A DNA stretch of 36,708 nt from Clostridia bacterium (GCA_017505465.1 JAFVPE010000041.1:1-36708); one strand, 5' to 3'; counted from the stretch's first letter, positions 15,723-25,747 are shown. The notes: generated by a model from the sequence alone, not told the origin. Numbers and translations are program-made.

Positions 15723-17363
15723 TTAGAGGGCGGTAATTGCTTTTTCTAATCTTGCAAGGGTGCGTTCTGCACCAAGAATTTGCATAATCGTCCAAAGGTC
15801 GGGCGTGTTTGCAAGCCCCGTCGTAGCAATACGCAGCATCTCCGCTACGTCCGAGACGTTGCCGGGATATGCCGTGGGATCTGCCTTGTATGCCTTCATA
15901 TCCGTTGCAAAACCGCTTGCCGAAGCAACCGCTTTCACCTTTTCAAACCATGCCTGCATGTCGTCCGCATAGTCGTACGTAGCTTTAAACCCTTCCAATA
16001 TCGCTTTTACAACTGCATTGTCAAATCTATATTCATAGGTAGGCGCAAACGTATTATCGAAGAAATATGCTATCATTTCCACCGCTTGCTTTGCGCAAAC
16101 GAAATCCTTTCTTCTCTTCTTGCCGCCGATACCCATACAAAGGGTAAGCACCTTGCACATATATTCCTTGTCCGCAAAATATGCCTTTTGCTCGTCCGTG
16201 CCGAATTCGTCCGCCCACGATTTCAAGAAATCGTACGCCTGCTTCGCATCGAGCGTTGCCATAAACGTCTTGGAAATATCGTTGAGCTTCAAAATATCGA
16301 ACAATGCACCGCTCTTGCCCATTTTGCCAATGGAATACTTAAATTCTTCCAACGGTTTTTCGGGATTCTTCAACAGCCATTCTTCAAAGTTCGAGTTAAG
16401 CAACGTCATCATATACGTTCTAACCGCCGTGGGGTGATAACCCTGCTCACGGTAGAAGGTAAGCGAAGCTTCGGGGTCTTTACGCTTGGAAAGCTTTCTT
16501 CTCGTTTCCCCGTCAATCTTCTGAATGGAGCAGTTATGACCGTATTTCGGTAACTTAAAGCCGAGTACATTGAAAAGCTCGATATGGATAGGCAAGGAAG
16601 GAATCCATTCTTCGCCGCGGATAACCAAAGTCGTGCGCATAAAATGATCGTCAATCGCGTGCGCAAAATGGTAGGTGGGAATGCCGTCCGATTTCAAAAT
16701 AACCACGTCTTGATTATTTTCCGTAACGGTGATATCCCCCTTCACTTGGTCGCGGAAGGTGTGTTTCACTTCCACGTCTCCTTGCGAACGCAAACGGATA
16801 ACGTAAGGCTTGCCCGCCTTCAAATTCTCGTAAATCTCTTTTTCCGTCAACTTGCGGCATTTTGCAAATTCGCCGTAATAACCGGGCAAAAGCTTGTTTT
16901 CCGTTTGATATTCACGCGTCTTTTCCATTTCTTCTTCCGTGCAGAAGCAGGGGTATGCAAGTCCGCGCTTGATTAAATCCTTTGCGTATGCGTGATAGAT
17001 TTCTGCACGTTGGCGTTGATAATAAGGACCGTACTCGCCGCAAAGGTCCGCACCTTCGTCAAAGTTAATGCCGAAATATTTCAAAGACTTGTGAATGATT
17101 TCCACCGCTCCTTCCACTTTGCGCTTGTCGTCCGTATCTTCAATACGCAAATACAATACGCCGCCGCTTTGGTGCGCAATACGTTCGTTTGCAAGCGCAA
17201 CGTACAAGTTTCCAATATGCATAAAGCCCGTGGGGCTGGGTGCAAGACGGGTAACGTGCGCGCCCTCGGGAAGATTACGCGCAGGATACTTCGTTTCATA
17301 ATAGTCAAGCGGTTTTACGTCCTCGTCAGGAATGAGCGCTTCCGCAAGTTTGTTCCAATCCAT
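15723..17363 (-). CDS. gltX: Glutamyl-tRNA synthetase (class I)
   Basis: This encodes 546 residues. It charges tRNA-Glu with glutamate. The HIGH motif is HIGN (49-52) after TRLAPSPTGFM, and the KMSKS motif is KLSKR (290-294). The sequence LRIEDTDDKRKVEG and the conserved active-site helix are glutamyl-type. About 35 residues precede the usual start of the Rossmann fold, and total length is longer than the E. coli enzyme; this long form is common in Clostridia. The start at 17363 has GAAGG upstream. The gene has its own promoter just after panE. The C-terminal anticodon-binding domain is helical and complete. Confidence 0.94.
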   Translation of the reverse strand: MDWNKLAEALIPDEDVKPLDYYETKYPARNLPEGAHVTRLAPSPTGFMHIGNLYVALANERIAHQSGGVLYLRIEDTDDKRKVEGAVEIIHKSLKYFGINFDEGADLCGEYGPYYQRQRAEIYHAYAKDLIKRGLAYPCFCTEEEMEKTREYQTENKLLPGYYGEFAKCRKLTEKEIYENLKAGKPYVIRLRSQGDVEVKHTFRDQVKGDITVTENNQDVVILKSDGIPTYHFAHAIDDHFMRTTLVIRGEEWIPSLPIHIELFNVLGFKLPKYGHNCSIQKIDGETRRKLSKRKDPEASLTFYREQGYHPTAVRTYMMTLLNSNFEEWLLKNPEKPLEEFKYSIGKMGKSGALFDILKLNDISKTFMATLDAKQAYDFLKSWADEFGTDEQKAYFADKEYMCKVLTLCMGIGGKKRRKDFVCAKQAVEMIAYFFDNTFAPTYEYRFDNAVVKAILEGFKATYDYADDMQAWFEKVKAVASASGFATDMKAYKADPTAYPGNVSDVAEMLRIATTGLANTPDLWTIMQILGAERTLARLEKAITAL

Positions 17364-17395
17364 AATATATACCTTCTTTATTAATTTTCTTGATT

Positions 17396-17424
17396 ATTGT
17401 AGCACTTTGCTTGTTCTATGTCAA
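17396..17424 (-). promoter_or_regulatory. Sigma-A promoter of gltX
   Basis: On the minus strand TTGACA (17424-17419), a 17-base spacer and TACAAT (17401-17396). It begins five bases beyond the panE stop codon. Confidence 0.85.
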
Positions 17425-17428
17425 CCTT

Positions 17429-18484
17429 TCAAAGCTCGAAAAAGTCGGCGTTTTTATAATCAATTTCATACAGCCCGTTTTCAATGCCGTGAACAAGCTC
17501 CACAATCTTCGCGCAAAGCGGCGTTTCCACACCTACTCTTGCGCCTTCCTTGCACACGATTCCGTCCACAAAGTCGATTTCGCATTTCCGTCCGTTCAAC
17601 ACGTCGTTGAGCATACCTGAGACGAGTTTTTTATGCTTTCTCATCGCAATCGGCAGTACCATGTACGCGATGAACCGTTTTCCCGCCGTTTTTCCGCCGA
17701 GCATTTTTTCCATATCGTGCCCTTGCATTGTTGCAAGCGTTACGCCTGCAGCCTTGGCAACGTCCATACATTCCCGAAGTACGCCGAGCGCAATTTTTCT
17801 CGTTTTATGCTTTTTCGCAACGTCGCCAAACGTCATTCCCGTTACCACGGAAAGACCTGAAAATGCTGCGTTGATGGAAAGCTTGCTCCACCTTGCGCCA
17901 ATCAAATTGTCCGTCATTTTTACAAATTCCGCTTTGCCTGTCGCTTTGCCGACGTAAGACAAAATATCCGCAAGCAACTCGTTTTTAGAATTGTCGTTTT
18001 GATACCCCCCCACTTCCATGCTCATCGCTTCTATTTTTGACGTGAGTGCCATTTTCCCTTCGCCGATAAAAGTTGCGCCGTAGGAAGTTGCCGCGCCATA
18101 GGTTCGTTCCTTTCCTATCACTTCGGCAACGCTCAATTCGGGCAAGCCGTTTTGCGTTGTGCACACCACGCCGTCTTCTTTGAGATATGGCAGTAAGTTT
18201 TCGAGAATTTCCGTGTTATAGCGTTGCTTCGTCATTAGAAAAATAACGTCGTATTGCTCCGTCATATCGGACGGGTACAAGGCATTCACCTTGACGTTGA
18301 TTTCCGTGTTATCCGCTTGGCAAACAATGGTCGCGCCATTTTTGCGCATACCTTCTACGTGCGCTTGATTGCGCGTAATCAAATCGACGTTTTTTAAGCC
18401 GCCCTTGGTGAGCAACGCACCGAGAATCGTCCCCATTGCACCTGCGCCGTAGATTGCGATTTTTGCCGTTTCCGCCGTGATCAT
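17429..18484 (-). CDS. panE: Ketopantoate reductase family protein
   Basis: This encodes 351 residues. The family reduces 2-dehydropantoate to pantoate with NADPH in pantothenate/CoA synthesis. The N-terminal GAGAMGTILGALL is the nucleotide-binding loop. LMTKQRYNTE holds the conserved lysine of the NADPH domain, and ARWSKLSINAAF carries the catalytic lysine region. The protein is somewhat longer than E. coli PanE (about 303 residues), so a related 2-hydroxyacid reductase role is possible. It starts in a four-base ATGA overlap with aroK and ends the nine-gene operon. Confidence 0.82.
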   Translation of the reverse strand: MITAETAKIAIYGAGAMGTILGALLTKGGLKNVDLITRNQAHVEGMRKNGATIVCQADNTEINVKVNALYPSDMTEQYDVIFLMTKQRYNTEILENLLPYLKEDGVVCTTQNGLPELSVAEVIGKERTYGAATSYGATFIGEGKMALTSKIEAMSMEVGGYQNDNSKNELLADILSYVGKATGKAEFVKMTDNLIGARWSKLSINAAFSGLSVVTGMTFGDVAKKHKTRKIALGVLRECMDVAKAAGVTLATMQGHDMEKMLGGKTAGKRFIAYMVLPIAMRKHKKLVSGMLNDVLNGRKCEIDFVDGIVCKEGARVGVETPLCAKIVELVHGIENGLYEIDYKNADFFEL

Positions 18485-18984
18485 TTTCCGATTGCCCTCG
18501 CAAGTAATTCCGTGGATTTTTCTTTGGAATCCCCTTTCAAATCAACGATGATATCCGCATATTTTTCATACAACGGCGTACGCTCGTCGTACAAATCTTT
18601 GAGCGTGAAGCCGTCCTTCAATGCCACGCCGCGCTTTTTAAGGTCGCCAAGACGCTTTTCAATGATTTCGTAGGGCAATTTCAAATATACAACCGTACCC
18701 ATTTCTTTGAGCTTTTGCATTGCATAGTCACGGTAAATAACGCTGCCGCCCGTTGCGATAACGCATCGATCTGCACAAATCTCGGAATTTACCTTTGCTT
18801 CGATGTCAAGGAAGCCTTCCCTGCCCACTTCTTCAATGATTTCATTAAGGCGTTTCCCTTCGCGCGCAATGATAACACTGTCGCTATCTATGTAGCCGTA
18901 GCCGATGATTTCGGAAAGCTCCGTGCCAAGCGTGGTTTTACCGCTCCCCGGCATACCGATTAAAATGATGTTGTTTTTTCTCAT
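18481..18984 (-). CDS. aroK: Shikimate kinase
   Basis: This encodes 167 residues, normal length. It phosphorylates shikimate using ATP in the aromatic amino acid pathway. The P-loop is GMPGSGKTT near the N-terminus. The shikimate-binding aspartates are in YIDSDSVI, followed by GREGF and ATGGSVIYR, where most members have GGG. The lid/nucleotide region is ERTPLYEKYAD. The ATG at 18984 with GGAG nine bases upstream is preferred to a TTG five codons earlier. It lies four bases after the Nudix gene. Confidence 0.92.
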   Translation of the reverse strand: MRKNNIILIGMPGSGKTTLGTELSEIIGYGYIDSDSVIIAREGKRLNEIIEEVGREGFLDIEAKVNSEICADRCVIATGGSVIYRDYAMQKLKEMGTVVYLKLPYEIIEKRLGDLKKRGVALKDGFTLKDLYDERTPLYEKYADIIVDLKGDSKEKSTELLARAIGK

Positions 18985-18988
18985 AGTT

Positions 18989-19396
18989 TTATGCTCCAAA
19001 AACTCTTTTTAAACTGCCGAGAATGTCCGCGTCGGCAGGCGCCCAATCCGTTTCGTCGAGCTCGCTCGGCAAAAGCCAAGCATAGCTTTCATGTTCCTTT
19101 AACACAAACGAAGAAAGCATTTCGCACTCGTACAAAAACAAGGTAACGATAAAATCGGGGTATTCAAACGTATGGCTTGCATACAAACCGCCCACGTTGA
19201 CTTCCAAATTGAGTTCTTCCTTTAATTCGCGGCGCACCGCATCTTCGCCACTTTCATTCGGCTCGATTTTTCCGCCCGGAAATTCAAGCTTATGCGCGAC
19301 GTACGCATACGGGGAATCCCCCCTACGCGTGGCAAAAATCCTGCCCTTATCAAACAATAACGCCGCCGCTACTTTTACGTGTTTTTTCTCGTTCAT
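18989..19396 (-). CDS. MutT-like Nudix hydrolase
   Basis: This encodes 135 residues. The Nudix box begins at G42 and fits Gx5Ex7REUXEExGU, except that the last glycine is asparagine (REL-KEELNL). The start region KKHVKVAAALLF and ATRRGDSPYAYVAHKLEFPGG resemble 8-oxo-dGTP diphosphatases of the MutT group, so nucleotide-pool sanitation is likely. The ATG at 19396 is chosen because AGG lies six bases upstream and the Nudix fold begins here. The start region contains one copy of the repeated GGGGCAGGTA motif, which may supply the ribosome binding site. Confidence 0.88.
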   Translation of the reverse strand: MNEKKHVKVAAALLFDKGRIFATRRGDSPYAYVAHKLEFPGGKIEPNESGEDAVRRELKEELNLEVNVGGLYASHTFEYPDFIVTLFLYECEMLSSFVLKEHESYAWLLPSELDETDWAPADADILGSLKRVFGA

Positions 19397-19400
19397 CTCG

Positions 19401-19410
19401 TACCTGCCCC
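19401..19410 (-). repeat. GGGGCAGGTA motif, copy 1 (Nudix leader)
   Basis: TACCTGCCCC on the plus strand, lying 5-14 bases before the Nudix ATG. It shares the longer core CTCGTACCTGCCCCTATC with the copy at 24378-24387. Confidence 0.7.
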
Positions 19411-19412
19411 TA

Positions 19413-20144
19413 TCAATCGTGTCTATCATCGCTATGATATTTCTCACAAAACCGTGCGGCAAAGGACGGCTCTTCCCCGCCTGCATACAAATGCCCCGTA
19501 TCGCCAAAGCTCATGCAACGAAATACCGCAATCCCTTCTCGGCGCTCTTCCGTATACAAGGTAGTAACCGACGAAGGCGCTGCCACAAAATGATGCCAAA
19601 GGGGTATCGGCGATATACCGCAAAGGTGGGATAACAGTAACGTTTCCAAACCAAAATGGCAAAAGAGCGCAATCGTTTCCGTATGCCCCTTTTCCGTGCG
19701 ATAAATATTACCGTCACGCTTATAGCCGTGTTTTGCAAGCAATTCGTCCAATCCGTCCGTGACGAAACGAAGCCGACGTTCCATTTCGCCTTTTTGATAA
19801 AAATCCTGCTTGTACCACTCGTCCTTGTCGTACATTTGGGGGTTGTCTATCCACTCGGTGGGGAGCATATCCCAAGGAATATCCCGCTCCCTGCCCGAAG
19901 GTAAGGTCAATGGGCAGCCAAACTCGCGCAGCCAATCATACTCCATCACGTTCTGCTCTTTGCCGTGCGCTCTCGCCACGTAATTGCAGGTGTGTCTTGC
20001 TCTCCCCAAAGGCGAACTATAAAAATAATCAATTTTCTCTTTGCCAAGCTTTTCCGCAAGTAATTTTGCTTCCCGATGCCCCTTTTCCGTCAAGGTATCG
20101 TTTGCATAGTCGGGATCGCCGTGGCGAATGATAAGCAATCGCAT
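19413..20144 (-). CDS. Histidine phosphatase (phosphoglycerate-mutase-like)
   Basis: This encodes 243 residues. It has the branch-1 histidine-phosphatase fold: R7-H8-G9 with H8 as phospho-acceptor, SSPLGRARHT as the second arginine motif, and a late histidine in LFCHFGLETLLLSHL. The substrate cannot be read from the sequence. Candidates include phosphosugars and nucleotides. The ATG lies one base after the hemW stop, so it is coupled to hemW. The C-terminus (KYHSDDRHD) is polar and ends 16 bases before the Nudix start. Confidence 0.88.
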   Translation of the reverse strand: MRLLIIRHGDPDYANDTLTEKGHREAKLLAEKLGKEKIDYFYSSPLGRARHTCNYVARAHGKEQNVMEYDWLREFGCPLTLPSGRERDIPWDMLPTEWIDNPQMYDKDEWYKQDFYQKGEMERRLRFVTDGLDELLAKHGYKRDGNIYRTEKGHTETIALFCHFGLETLLLSHLCGISPIPLWHHFVAAPSSVTTLYTEERREGIAVFRCMSFGDTGHLYAGGEEPSFAARFCEKYHSDDRHD

Positions 20145-20145
20145 T

Positions 20146-21264
20146 TCATCTTTCCTCTTCCATAAAGTGCATTAAAATAGAATTTTGTACGTACAAATAC
20201 TCGTCCTTAATTTTCAAAACGTCACCGTTCAATTCAAGATATTTCACCGATTTTTTCAGCGCATTCGGGAAATCTTCCGCAAGCGAAGTGCCGAATTTTT
20301 CCTTATATTCTTTCATGGAAACGCCGTAAACGGTACGAAGCGCAAGCATAATAAATTCAAACTTTGCATCCTTTTCATCCACCTCCTCGCTAGAAATCGC
20401 CGGATAAAAATTCGAAATGATACACTTCATATATTCGTCGAGATCAAAGGTGTTGGTAAAACGTCTACCGCACATAAAAGAGCTTGCGGAAACGCCCACG
20501 CCGATGTACTCGCCACGCTTCCAATAGTTGAGATTGTGACGGCTTTCGAAACCGGGTTTTGCAAAGTTGGATACCTCGTAACGCTTGTACTCTTTCTCTT
20601 CAAGGAGCTTTCTACCGAACTCGTACATATCGGCAACCTCGTCCGAATCGGGAAGCTCGCCGTTTAAGTAATCGGTGTAAATCGGCGTGCCGTCCTCCAC
20701 CGTCAACGCGTACATGGATATGTGCTTTGAACCGCAAGCCGCCGCGAGCTCGATTGTTTTCGCTATATCTTCTTTCGTTTGATTTTTAAGCCCCAACATA
20801 ACGTCGGTGCTAAAATTTTGCCCCTTCAAAAGGTTGGTTGCGTAGACGTAATCTCTTGCGTTATGGATTCTGCCAAGGTCGGCAAGCTGTTCGTCTATTG
20901 CCGTTTGCAAGCCGATAGAGAAACGGTTGATGCCCGCCTTTAAGTAGGTTTGCACCTTGGCTTCGCCAATCGTGCCGGGGTTAAGCTCCAACGTAATTTC
21001 CGCGTCTTTTTTTAATTTAAAACAACTACGGATTTGATTCATCGCACCTAAAATCAACTTCGGGGGAATATACGAAGGCGTACCGCCACCAAAATAAACG
21101 GTGTCAAACTCATAATTTTTAAGCTCTTCGCCACGCATTTTCAATTCCTTGTAAAGACAAGCCATATACGCTTCCGCGTAGTCAATCTTATCGGGGAATG
21201 AAACAAAGTCGCAATAGGAGCATTTGTGTCTACAAAAGGGAACGTGAATATAAATTCCTGCCAT
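20146..21264 (-). CDS. hemW: HemW-like radical SAM protein (heme chaperone)
   Basis: This encodes 372 residues. The N-terminus IYIHVPFCRHKCSYCDF carries the CxxxCxxC iron-sulfur motif, and YFGGGTPS follows. Length and the absence of the longer HemN N-terminus favour HemW, a heme-binding chaperone formerly annotated as coproporphyrinogen oxidase. The SAM-contact residues in ELNPGTIGEAK and INRFSIGLQT are present. Placement downstream of lepA matches many Bacillota. AAAGGA lies about six bases before the ATG. Confidence 0.93.
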   Translation of the reverse strand: MAGIYIHVPFCRHKCSYCDFVSFPDKIDYAEAYMACLYKELKMRGEELKNYEFDTVYFGGGTPSYIPPKLILGAMNQIRSCFKLKKDAEITLELNPGTIGEAKVQTYLKAGINRFSIGLQTAIDEQLADLGRIHNARDYVYATNLLKGQNFSTDVMLGLKNQTKEDIAKTIELAAACGSKHISMYALTVEDGTPIYTDYLNGELPDSDEVADMYEFGRKLLEEKEYKRYEVSNFAKPGFESRHNLNYWKRGEYIGVGVSASSFMCGRRFTNTFDLDEYMKCIISNFYPAISSEEVDEKDAKFEFIMLALRTVYGVSMKEYKEKFGTSLAEDFPNALKKSVKYLELNGDVLKIKDEYLYVQNSILMHFMEEER

Positions 21265-21281
21265 AATCTATCCTTTCGGCG

Positions 21282-21611
21282 TTATTCGCCAATATTGAAA
21301 TTTCCTTGATATACGTATTTTGAGAGATCGACGGTGTATTCTTCACCGACCTTTACTTCTACCCCTTCTTCCCGGAGTAGCTGCGCCTGCACTTCCTGTC
21401 CGCCGAACGCAAATGCAGGTGCAAGCCTGCCGTAGCGGTTCACCACGCGGTGACAAGGGATAACGTAGGGTTGCGGATTGACGTGGAGCGCGTACCCCAC
21501 TTGCCTAGAGGCGCGAGGACTGCCTGCCGCAAGGGCAATTTGCCCATACGTGGCAACCTTCCCTTTCGGAATTTGTTTTACCGCTTCATACACCCTTTCA
21601 AAAAAGTTCAT
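21282..21611 (-). CDS. MGMT-family alkyltransferase-like protein
   Basis: This encodes 109 residues, just the DNA-binding/alkyl-acceptor domain without the N-terminal domain of Ogt or Ada. The acceptor motif VIPCHRVV keeps the reactive cysteine, unlike the ATL group where tryptophan replaces it. KGKVATYGQIA and ASRQVGYALHVNP are the helix-turn-helix region. The C-terminus carries a short extension (YTVDLSKYVYQGNFNIGE). The start at 21611 is chosen because AGG lies six bases upstream and the domain starts here. It probably repairs or senses O6-alkylguanine; catalytic activity is not certain. Confidence 0.85.
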   Translation of the reverse strand: MNFFERVYEAVKQIPKGKVATYGQIALAAGSPRASRQVGYALHVNPQPYVIPCHRVVNRYGRLAPAFAFGGQEVQAQLLREEGVEVKVGEEYTVDLSKYVYQGNFNIGE

Positions 21612-21630
21612 CGCATACCTGCCTTGGGCA

Positions 21631-23439
21631 TTAATCCTTGTTGGTCTTAAGAATTTCCATAAAGACTTCGGACGGAACGTCCACCGTGCCGACCTTGCGC
21701 ATACGCTTTTTACCTTCTTTTTGCTTTTCAAGCAACTTGCGTTTTCTCGTGATGTCGCCGCCGGAGCACTTCGCCAAGACGTCCTTTCTTACCGCTTTTA
21801 CCGTTTCACGGGCGATAATTTTACCGCCGACTGCCGCCTGCACGGGGATTTCAAACAGCTGACGGGGAATTGCTTCCTTCAAGTTTTCGCAAAGGGTTCT
21901 ACCCCTTTCGTAGGCTCTGCCTTCGAATACAATCGTCGAAAGTGCGTCGCAAATTTCGCCGTTGAGCAAGATATCCAAACGGACGAGCTTGGAACGCTCG
22001 TATCCCGCCAACTCATAATCGAAGCTTGCGTACCCTTTCGTTCTAGATTTCAATCCGTCGAAGAAATCGTACACAATTTCATTCAAGGGCAACGTGTATT
22101 CCAATTTCACACGGCGTTCGTCAATGTACGTCATATTTTTGAACACGCCGCGCTTTTCCTTACAAAGATCCATTACAGGCCCCATATAATCGGGCGGCGT
22201 ATAAATTTCCGCTTTGACAATCGGCTCTTCCATATACTCGATGTCCGAAACGTCGGGAAGATGAGAAGGATTGTCCACGAACAAATCGTCGCCGTTCGTC
22301 TTATAGACGTGATAGCTAACGGACGGAGCCGTCGTAATAATATCGAGATTGAACTCTCTTTCGATGCGTTCTTGAATGATTTCCATATGCAATAGCCCAA
22401 GGAAACCGCAACGGAAGCCAAAGCCAAGCGCAACGGAATTATCCGGCTCGAAAATGAGGGAAGCATCGTTGAGCTGCAATTTTAAAATCGCATCCTTCAA
22501 ATCGTTGAACTTACTACCGTCCAAGGGATAAATACCGCAGAAAACCACGGGTTGTACCTTTTTATAGCCGGGAAGCGGCTCTGCCGCAGGGCGAGTTGCC
22601 GACGTAACGGTGTCGCCGACTGCCACGTCTTGAATGGACTTAATGGAAGCCGCAATATAGCCGACTTCGCCTGCCTTTAAGCACTCTTTCGGGAAGAGCC
22701 CGGGCGCAAATGCACCAACTTCGGTAACGTCGTAAACGGTATTCGAGAGGAAGGTCTTAATTTTATCGCCCACCTTCACCGAGCCGTCCTTAATGCGTAC
22801 AAAGAGAATAACCCCTTTGTAGTTATCGTAATAGCTATCAAAAATGAGCGCCTTCAAGGGTTCTTCCGTATCGCCTTCGGGCGCAGGGAAATATTCCGTA
22901 ATCGCTTCGAGCAGGTCTTCAATATTTGTGCCTTCCTTTGCCGAAACGCAAGGCACGTCGTCCGCAGGCAAGCCGATAACGTCTTCGATTTCCTTCTTCA
23001 CCTCGTCCACTCTTGCGCTAGGCAAGTCAATCTTGTTGATGACGGGCAGGATTTCCAAGTCGTTTTCCATGGCAAGATAAACGTTGGCAAGCGTTTGCGC
23101 TTCTACCCCTTGCGTAGCGTCTACGACGAGAATCGCCCCTTCGCACGCCGCAAGCGAACGGCTAACCTCATAGGTAAAGTCTACGTGCCCCGGAGTGTCG
23201 ATGAGATTAAATTCATACTCTTGCCCATTCTTTGCCGTATAGTACATACGAACGGGCGTGAGCTTAATCGTAATACCGCGCTCACGCTCAATATCCATAC
23301 TGTCAAGGAGCTGTTCTTCCATATCGCGTTTGGAAACCTGCCCCGTGCGTTCGATCAATCTATCTGCAAGGGTGCTTTTTCCGTGGTCAATGTGCGCAAT
23401 AATACAAAAATTTCTTAAACGGGAATTGGGTTTTGCCAT
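21631..23439 (-). CDS. lepA: Elongation factor 4 (LepA)
   Basis: This encodes 602 residues, standard length. It is a ribosome-associated translational GTPase, thought to back-translocate or aid 30S maturation. The G1 motif is [10 protein letters not shown]2 lies in RERGITIK, G3 is DTPGH and G4 is NKID. The C-terminal unique domain ends [20 protein letters not shown], which is diagnostic. The ATG at 23439 with AAGGA five bases upstream is chosen over a 51-residue N-terminal extension. It is followed after 19 bases by the MGMT-family gene. Confidence 0.97.
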   Translation of the reverse strand: MAKPNSRLRNFCIIAHIDHGKSTLADRLIERTGQVSKRDMEEQLLDSMDIERERGITIKLTPVRMYYTAKNGQEYEFNLIDTPGHVDFTYEVSRSLAACEGAILVVDATQGVEAQTLANVYLAMENDLEILPVINKIDLPSARVDEVKKEIEDVIGLPADDVPCVSAKEGTNIEDLLEAITEYFPAPEGDTEEPLKALIFDSYYDNYKGVILFVRIKDGSVKVGDKIKTFLSNTVYDVTEVGAFAPGLFPKECLKAGEVGYIAASIKSIQDVAVGDTVTSATRPAAEPLPGYKKVQPVVFCGIYPLDGSKFNDLKDAILKLQLNDASLIFEPDNSVALGFGFRCGFLGLLHMEIIQERIEREFNLDIITTAPSVSYHVYKTNGDDLFVDNPSHLPDVSDIEYMEEPIVKAEIYTPPDYMGPVMDLCKEKRGVFKNMTYIDERRVKLEYTLPLNEIVYDFFDGLKSRTKGYASFDYELAGYERSKLVRLDILLNGEICDALSTIVFEGRAYERGRTLCENLKEAIPRQLFEIPVQAAVGGKIIARETVKAVRKDVLAKCSGGDITRKRKLLEKQKEGKKRMRKVGTVDVPSEVFMEILKTNKD

Positions 23440-23467
23440 AAATATCCTTATACTGTTATTTTCTTTT

Positions 23468-24370
23468 TTAGTTCTTTTTCCCTTCGCGGAAATACGCGAG
23501 GAAACAATGGAGCGCATAGGAAACGTTCTTATTTTTCGGGAGCAGCATTCCCACCGAACGGGTAGGAAGCGTAGGGTCCGTTTCCACTTCAAAAAGTACT
23601 CCTTCTTCCATATCTCGGAGCGCGTATTCTTTTGGAATCACCCCGATACCCATACCGCGTTGCACGAGTCTCTTCATCAAATCCCAACTGCCCACTTCAA
23701 TGGATGGTTGCAATTCGATCCCGTGATTGGCAAAAAATTCTTCCAATGAACGGCGCGCCACAGTATTTTTATCCATTACAATCAAGGGTAATTTCTTGAA
23801 TTGTGACAAGGATACCGTTTTTTCGGAAAGCGCTTTGTATTTTTCTCCCACGATAAATATATCGTTCAAGCGCATACAGTTCCCTTCCAAATGCAGCTCG
23901 TCGTCATTCACGTTGATGGGTAAATTGACAAACGCTACGTCGCAACGATCCGCTTTGAGCTTTTCAATCGTATCAGGCGTAAAGTCCGCCATAAGTTCAA
24001 TTTTTACCGCAGGAAAACGTTCGTGAAAGTCCACGATTTTATCCGCAAGGAAATACTCAAAAATCGTATCGCTTGCGCCGATACGGATCGTACCCGTAGC
24101 AGATGCGTTGATTTCCGCAAGACGGTTTTCCGCATCCTGCAATAACGCAAGCGCACGCTCAACTTCCGCAAAAATAACCTTTCCGCCTTGCGCAGAAAGC
24201 TCCATACCCCTATGCGTTCGGTTAAAAAGCGTTACACCAAGCTGATTTTCAAGCTGTTTTACCGATTGAGAAACGGCAGGCTGAGAGATGTATAACTCTT
24301 CCGCCGCCTTGGTAAGACTGCCGCATTTCGCTACGGTATAAAATACTCTGTATAAATCGAGATTTACCAT
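23468..24370 (-). CDS. LysR-family transcriptional regulator
   Basis: This encodes 300 residues. The N-terminal winged helix-turn-helix spans residues about 1-65 ([20 protein letters not shown]), and a periplasmic-binding-protein-like effector domain fills about 90-300 ([18 protein letters not shown]). The effector is unknown. It resembles the CysB/CysL-like regulators in general pattern only. It sits between mnmE and lepA in the same orientation with short gaps, which is unusual because LysR genes are more often divergent from their target. One copy of the GGGGCAGGTA motif lies just upstream. Confidence 0.94.
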   Translation of the reverse strand: MVNLDLYRVFYTVAKCGSLTKAAEELYISQPAVSQSVKQLENQLGVTLFNRTHRGMELSAQGGKVIFAEVERALALLQDAENRLAEINASATGTIRIGASDTIFEYFLADKIVDFHERFPAVKIELMADFTPDTIEKLKADRCDVAFVNLPINVNDDELHLEGNCMRLNDIFIVGEKYKALSEKTVSLSQFKKLPLIVMDKNTVARRSLEEFFANHGIELQPSIEVGSWDLMKRLVQRGMGIGVIPKEYALRDMEEGVLFEVETDPTLPTRSVGMLLPKNKNVSYALHCFLAYFREGKKN

Positions 24371-24377
24371 AAACTCG

Positions 24378-24387
24378 TACCTGCCCC
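24378..24387 (-). repeat. GGGGCAGGTA motif, copy 2 (LysR leader)
   Basis: TACCTGCCCC on the plus strand, within the 36-base gap between mnmE and the LysR start codon. It matches copy 1 over 18 bases (CTCGTACCTGCCCCTATC). Confidence 0.7.
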
Positions 24388-24406
24388 TATCCTTTGTATT
24401 TCTTCC

Positions 24407-25747
24407 TTACTTTCCTACGCAAAATTTCGCAAAAATTTCTTCAATAATCGCTTCGGTTGCCGTTTCGCCCGTAATTTCCCCAAGCGCATCCCAAGCTTCC
24501 TTCACGTCAATACCAATTAAGTCGAGCGGTTGCATTATATTGCAAGCCGCAATCGCCTTTTTTAAGCTATCTATTGCCCGTTGCAATGCGTCGAAATGGC
24601 GCTCTTCAATAAGAAATGCCGCATCTTCGCCACGTGCGCCGAAGCTCTTTTCATAGAGCAACGTTTTCAAGCGTTCAATCCCTTCGCCTGTAACTGCGGA
24701 TGTGTGCACGTCTGCATCCGTTTCCGTATCGTCCTTTGCAAGGTCGACCTTGTTGAACACCTTGATGAGCGGCTTGTCCTTCAACATTGCAAGCACGCGC
24801 GCGTCCTCTTCGTCCGCCGCAAGATAATCAGCCACGAACACCGCAACGTCCGCGGAACGGATAATCGATTCCGCTTTTTCGATACCAATACTTTCGATGG
24901 CGTCGCCGCTTTCGCGCACGCCTGCCGTATCGTAGAGATTGAACTTGCGCCCGTCGATTTCAAGCACACCTTCCACCGCGTCGCGCGTCGTACCTGCAAC
25001 GTTGGAAACAATGGCTTTATCATAGCCGAGCAACTTATTCAAAAGGGAGCTTTTGCCCGTGTTCGGTTTCCCGCAAATGGCAACCGTAACCCCCGATTTT
25101 ATCTTCTTCCCGACGGCATACCCTGCCGCAAGCGTGGATATCTGCACGTGCAGCTTTTGCAACGCAATTCTCAATTCTTCAATATGCTGTTCTTCAATAT
25201 CTTCTTCGGGATAATCCACGGATACGTCGATACCTGCGAGCAAGGTTTTAAGCTCCGCTTGCAAGTCGCGTACCTTATTCGTCAGCTTTTCGCTATACAA
25301 GAGATACCCTGCTTTGACTTCGGCATCCGATTCGCCGTTGATCATATCCGCAACCCCTTCTGCCGAAGCAAGCGAGAGTTTACCGTTCAAAAACGCGCGT
25401 TTGGTGAATTCCCCCCTGCCTGCAGGTTTTGCCCCTAAGCGAAAGGTTTGTCGTAAAATGCCGCGTGCGACGCTTTCCCCGCCGTGACATTGAAATTCTA
25501 CGATGTCCTCGCCCGTGTAACTTGCAGGGCCTTTGAAATATACGCAAAGACCGTAGTCGGAAAAATTCCCGCCGTCAATTTGTCCGGGATACATGCGGTA
25601 AGGCTCAAACTCCTTCACCCTCTTTTTCCCAACGGGCGTGAACATTTTTTCCGCAATATCAAGCGGGTTTTTGCCGCTGATACGAATGATTGCAACACCG
25701 CCTTTCCCTGCCGGCGTGACAATCGCCGCTACGTTTTCTTCCATCAT
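24407..25747 (-). CDS. mnmE: tRNA modification GTPase MnmE (TrmE)
   Basis: This encodes 446 residues. With MnmG it modifies the wobble uridine of certain tRNAs. The G1 motif is GKPNTGKS (226-233), and the DTAG and NKVD motifs follow. The N-terminal tetrahydrofolate-binding domain begins AAIVTPAGKGGVAIIRISG. The C-terminus is FCVGK, with the conserved cysteine C443. GGAG lies eight bases before the ATG at 25747; a second ATG follows immediately. It is the first gene of the operon behind a TTTACA-17-TATAAT promoter. Confidence 0.97.
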   Translation of the reverse strand: MMEENVAAIVTPAGKGGVAIIRISGKNPLDIAEKMFTPVGKKRVKEFEPYRMYPGQIDGGNFSDYGLCVYFKGPASYTGEDIVEFQCHGGESVARGILRQTFRLGAKPAGRGEFTKRAFLNGKLSLASAEGVADMINGESDAEVKAGYLLYSEKLTNKVRDLQAELKTLLAGIDVSVDYPEEDIEEQHIEELRIALQKLHVQISTLAAGYAVGKKIKSGVTVAICGKPNTGKSSLLNKLLGYDKAIVSNVAGTTRDAVEGVLEIDGRKFNLYDTAGVRESGDAIESIGIEKAESIIRSADVAVFVADYLAADEEDARVLAMLKDKPLIKVFNKVDLAKDDTETDADVHTSAVTGEGIERLKTLLYEKSFGARGEDAAFLIEERHFDALQRAIDSLKKAIAACNIMQPLDLIGIDVKEAWDALGEITGETATEAIIEEIFAKFCVGK

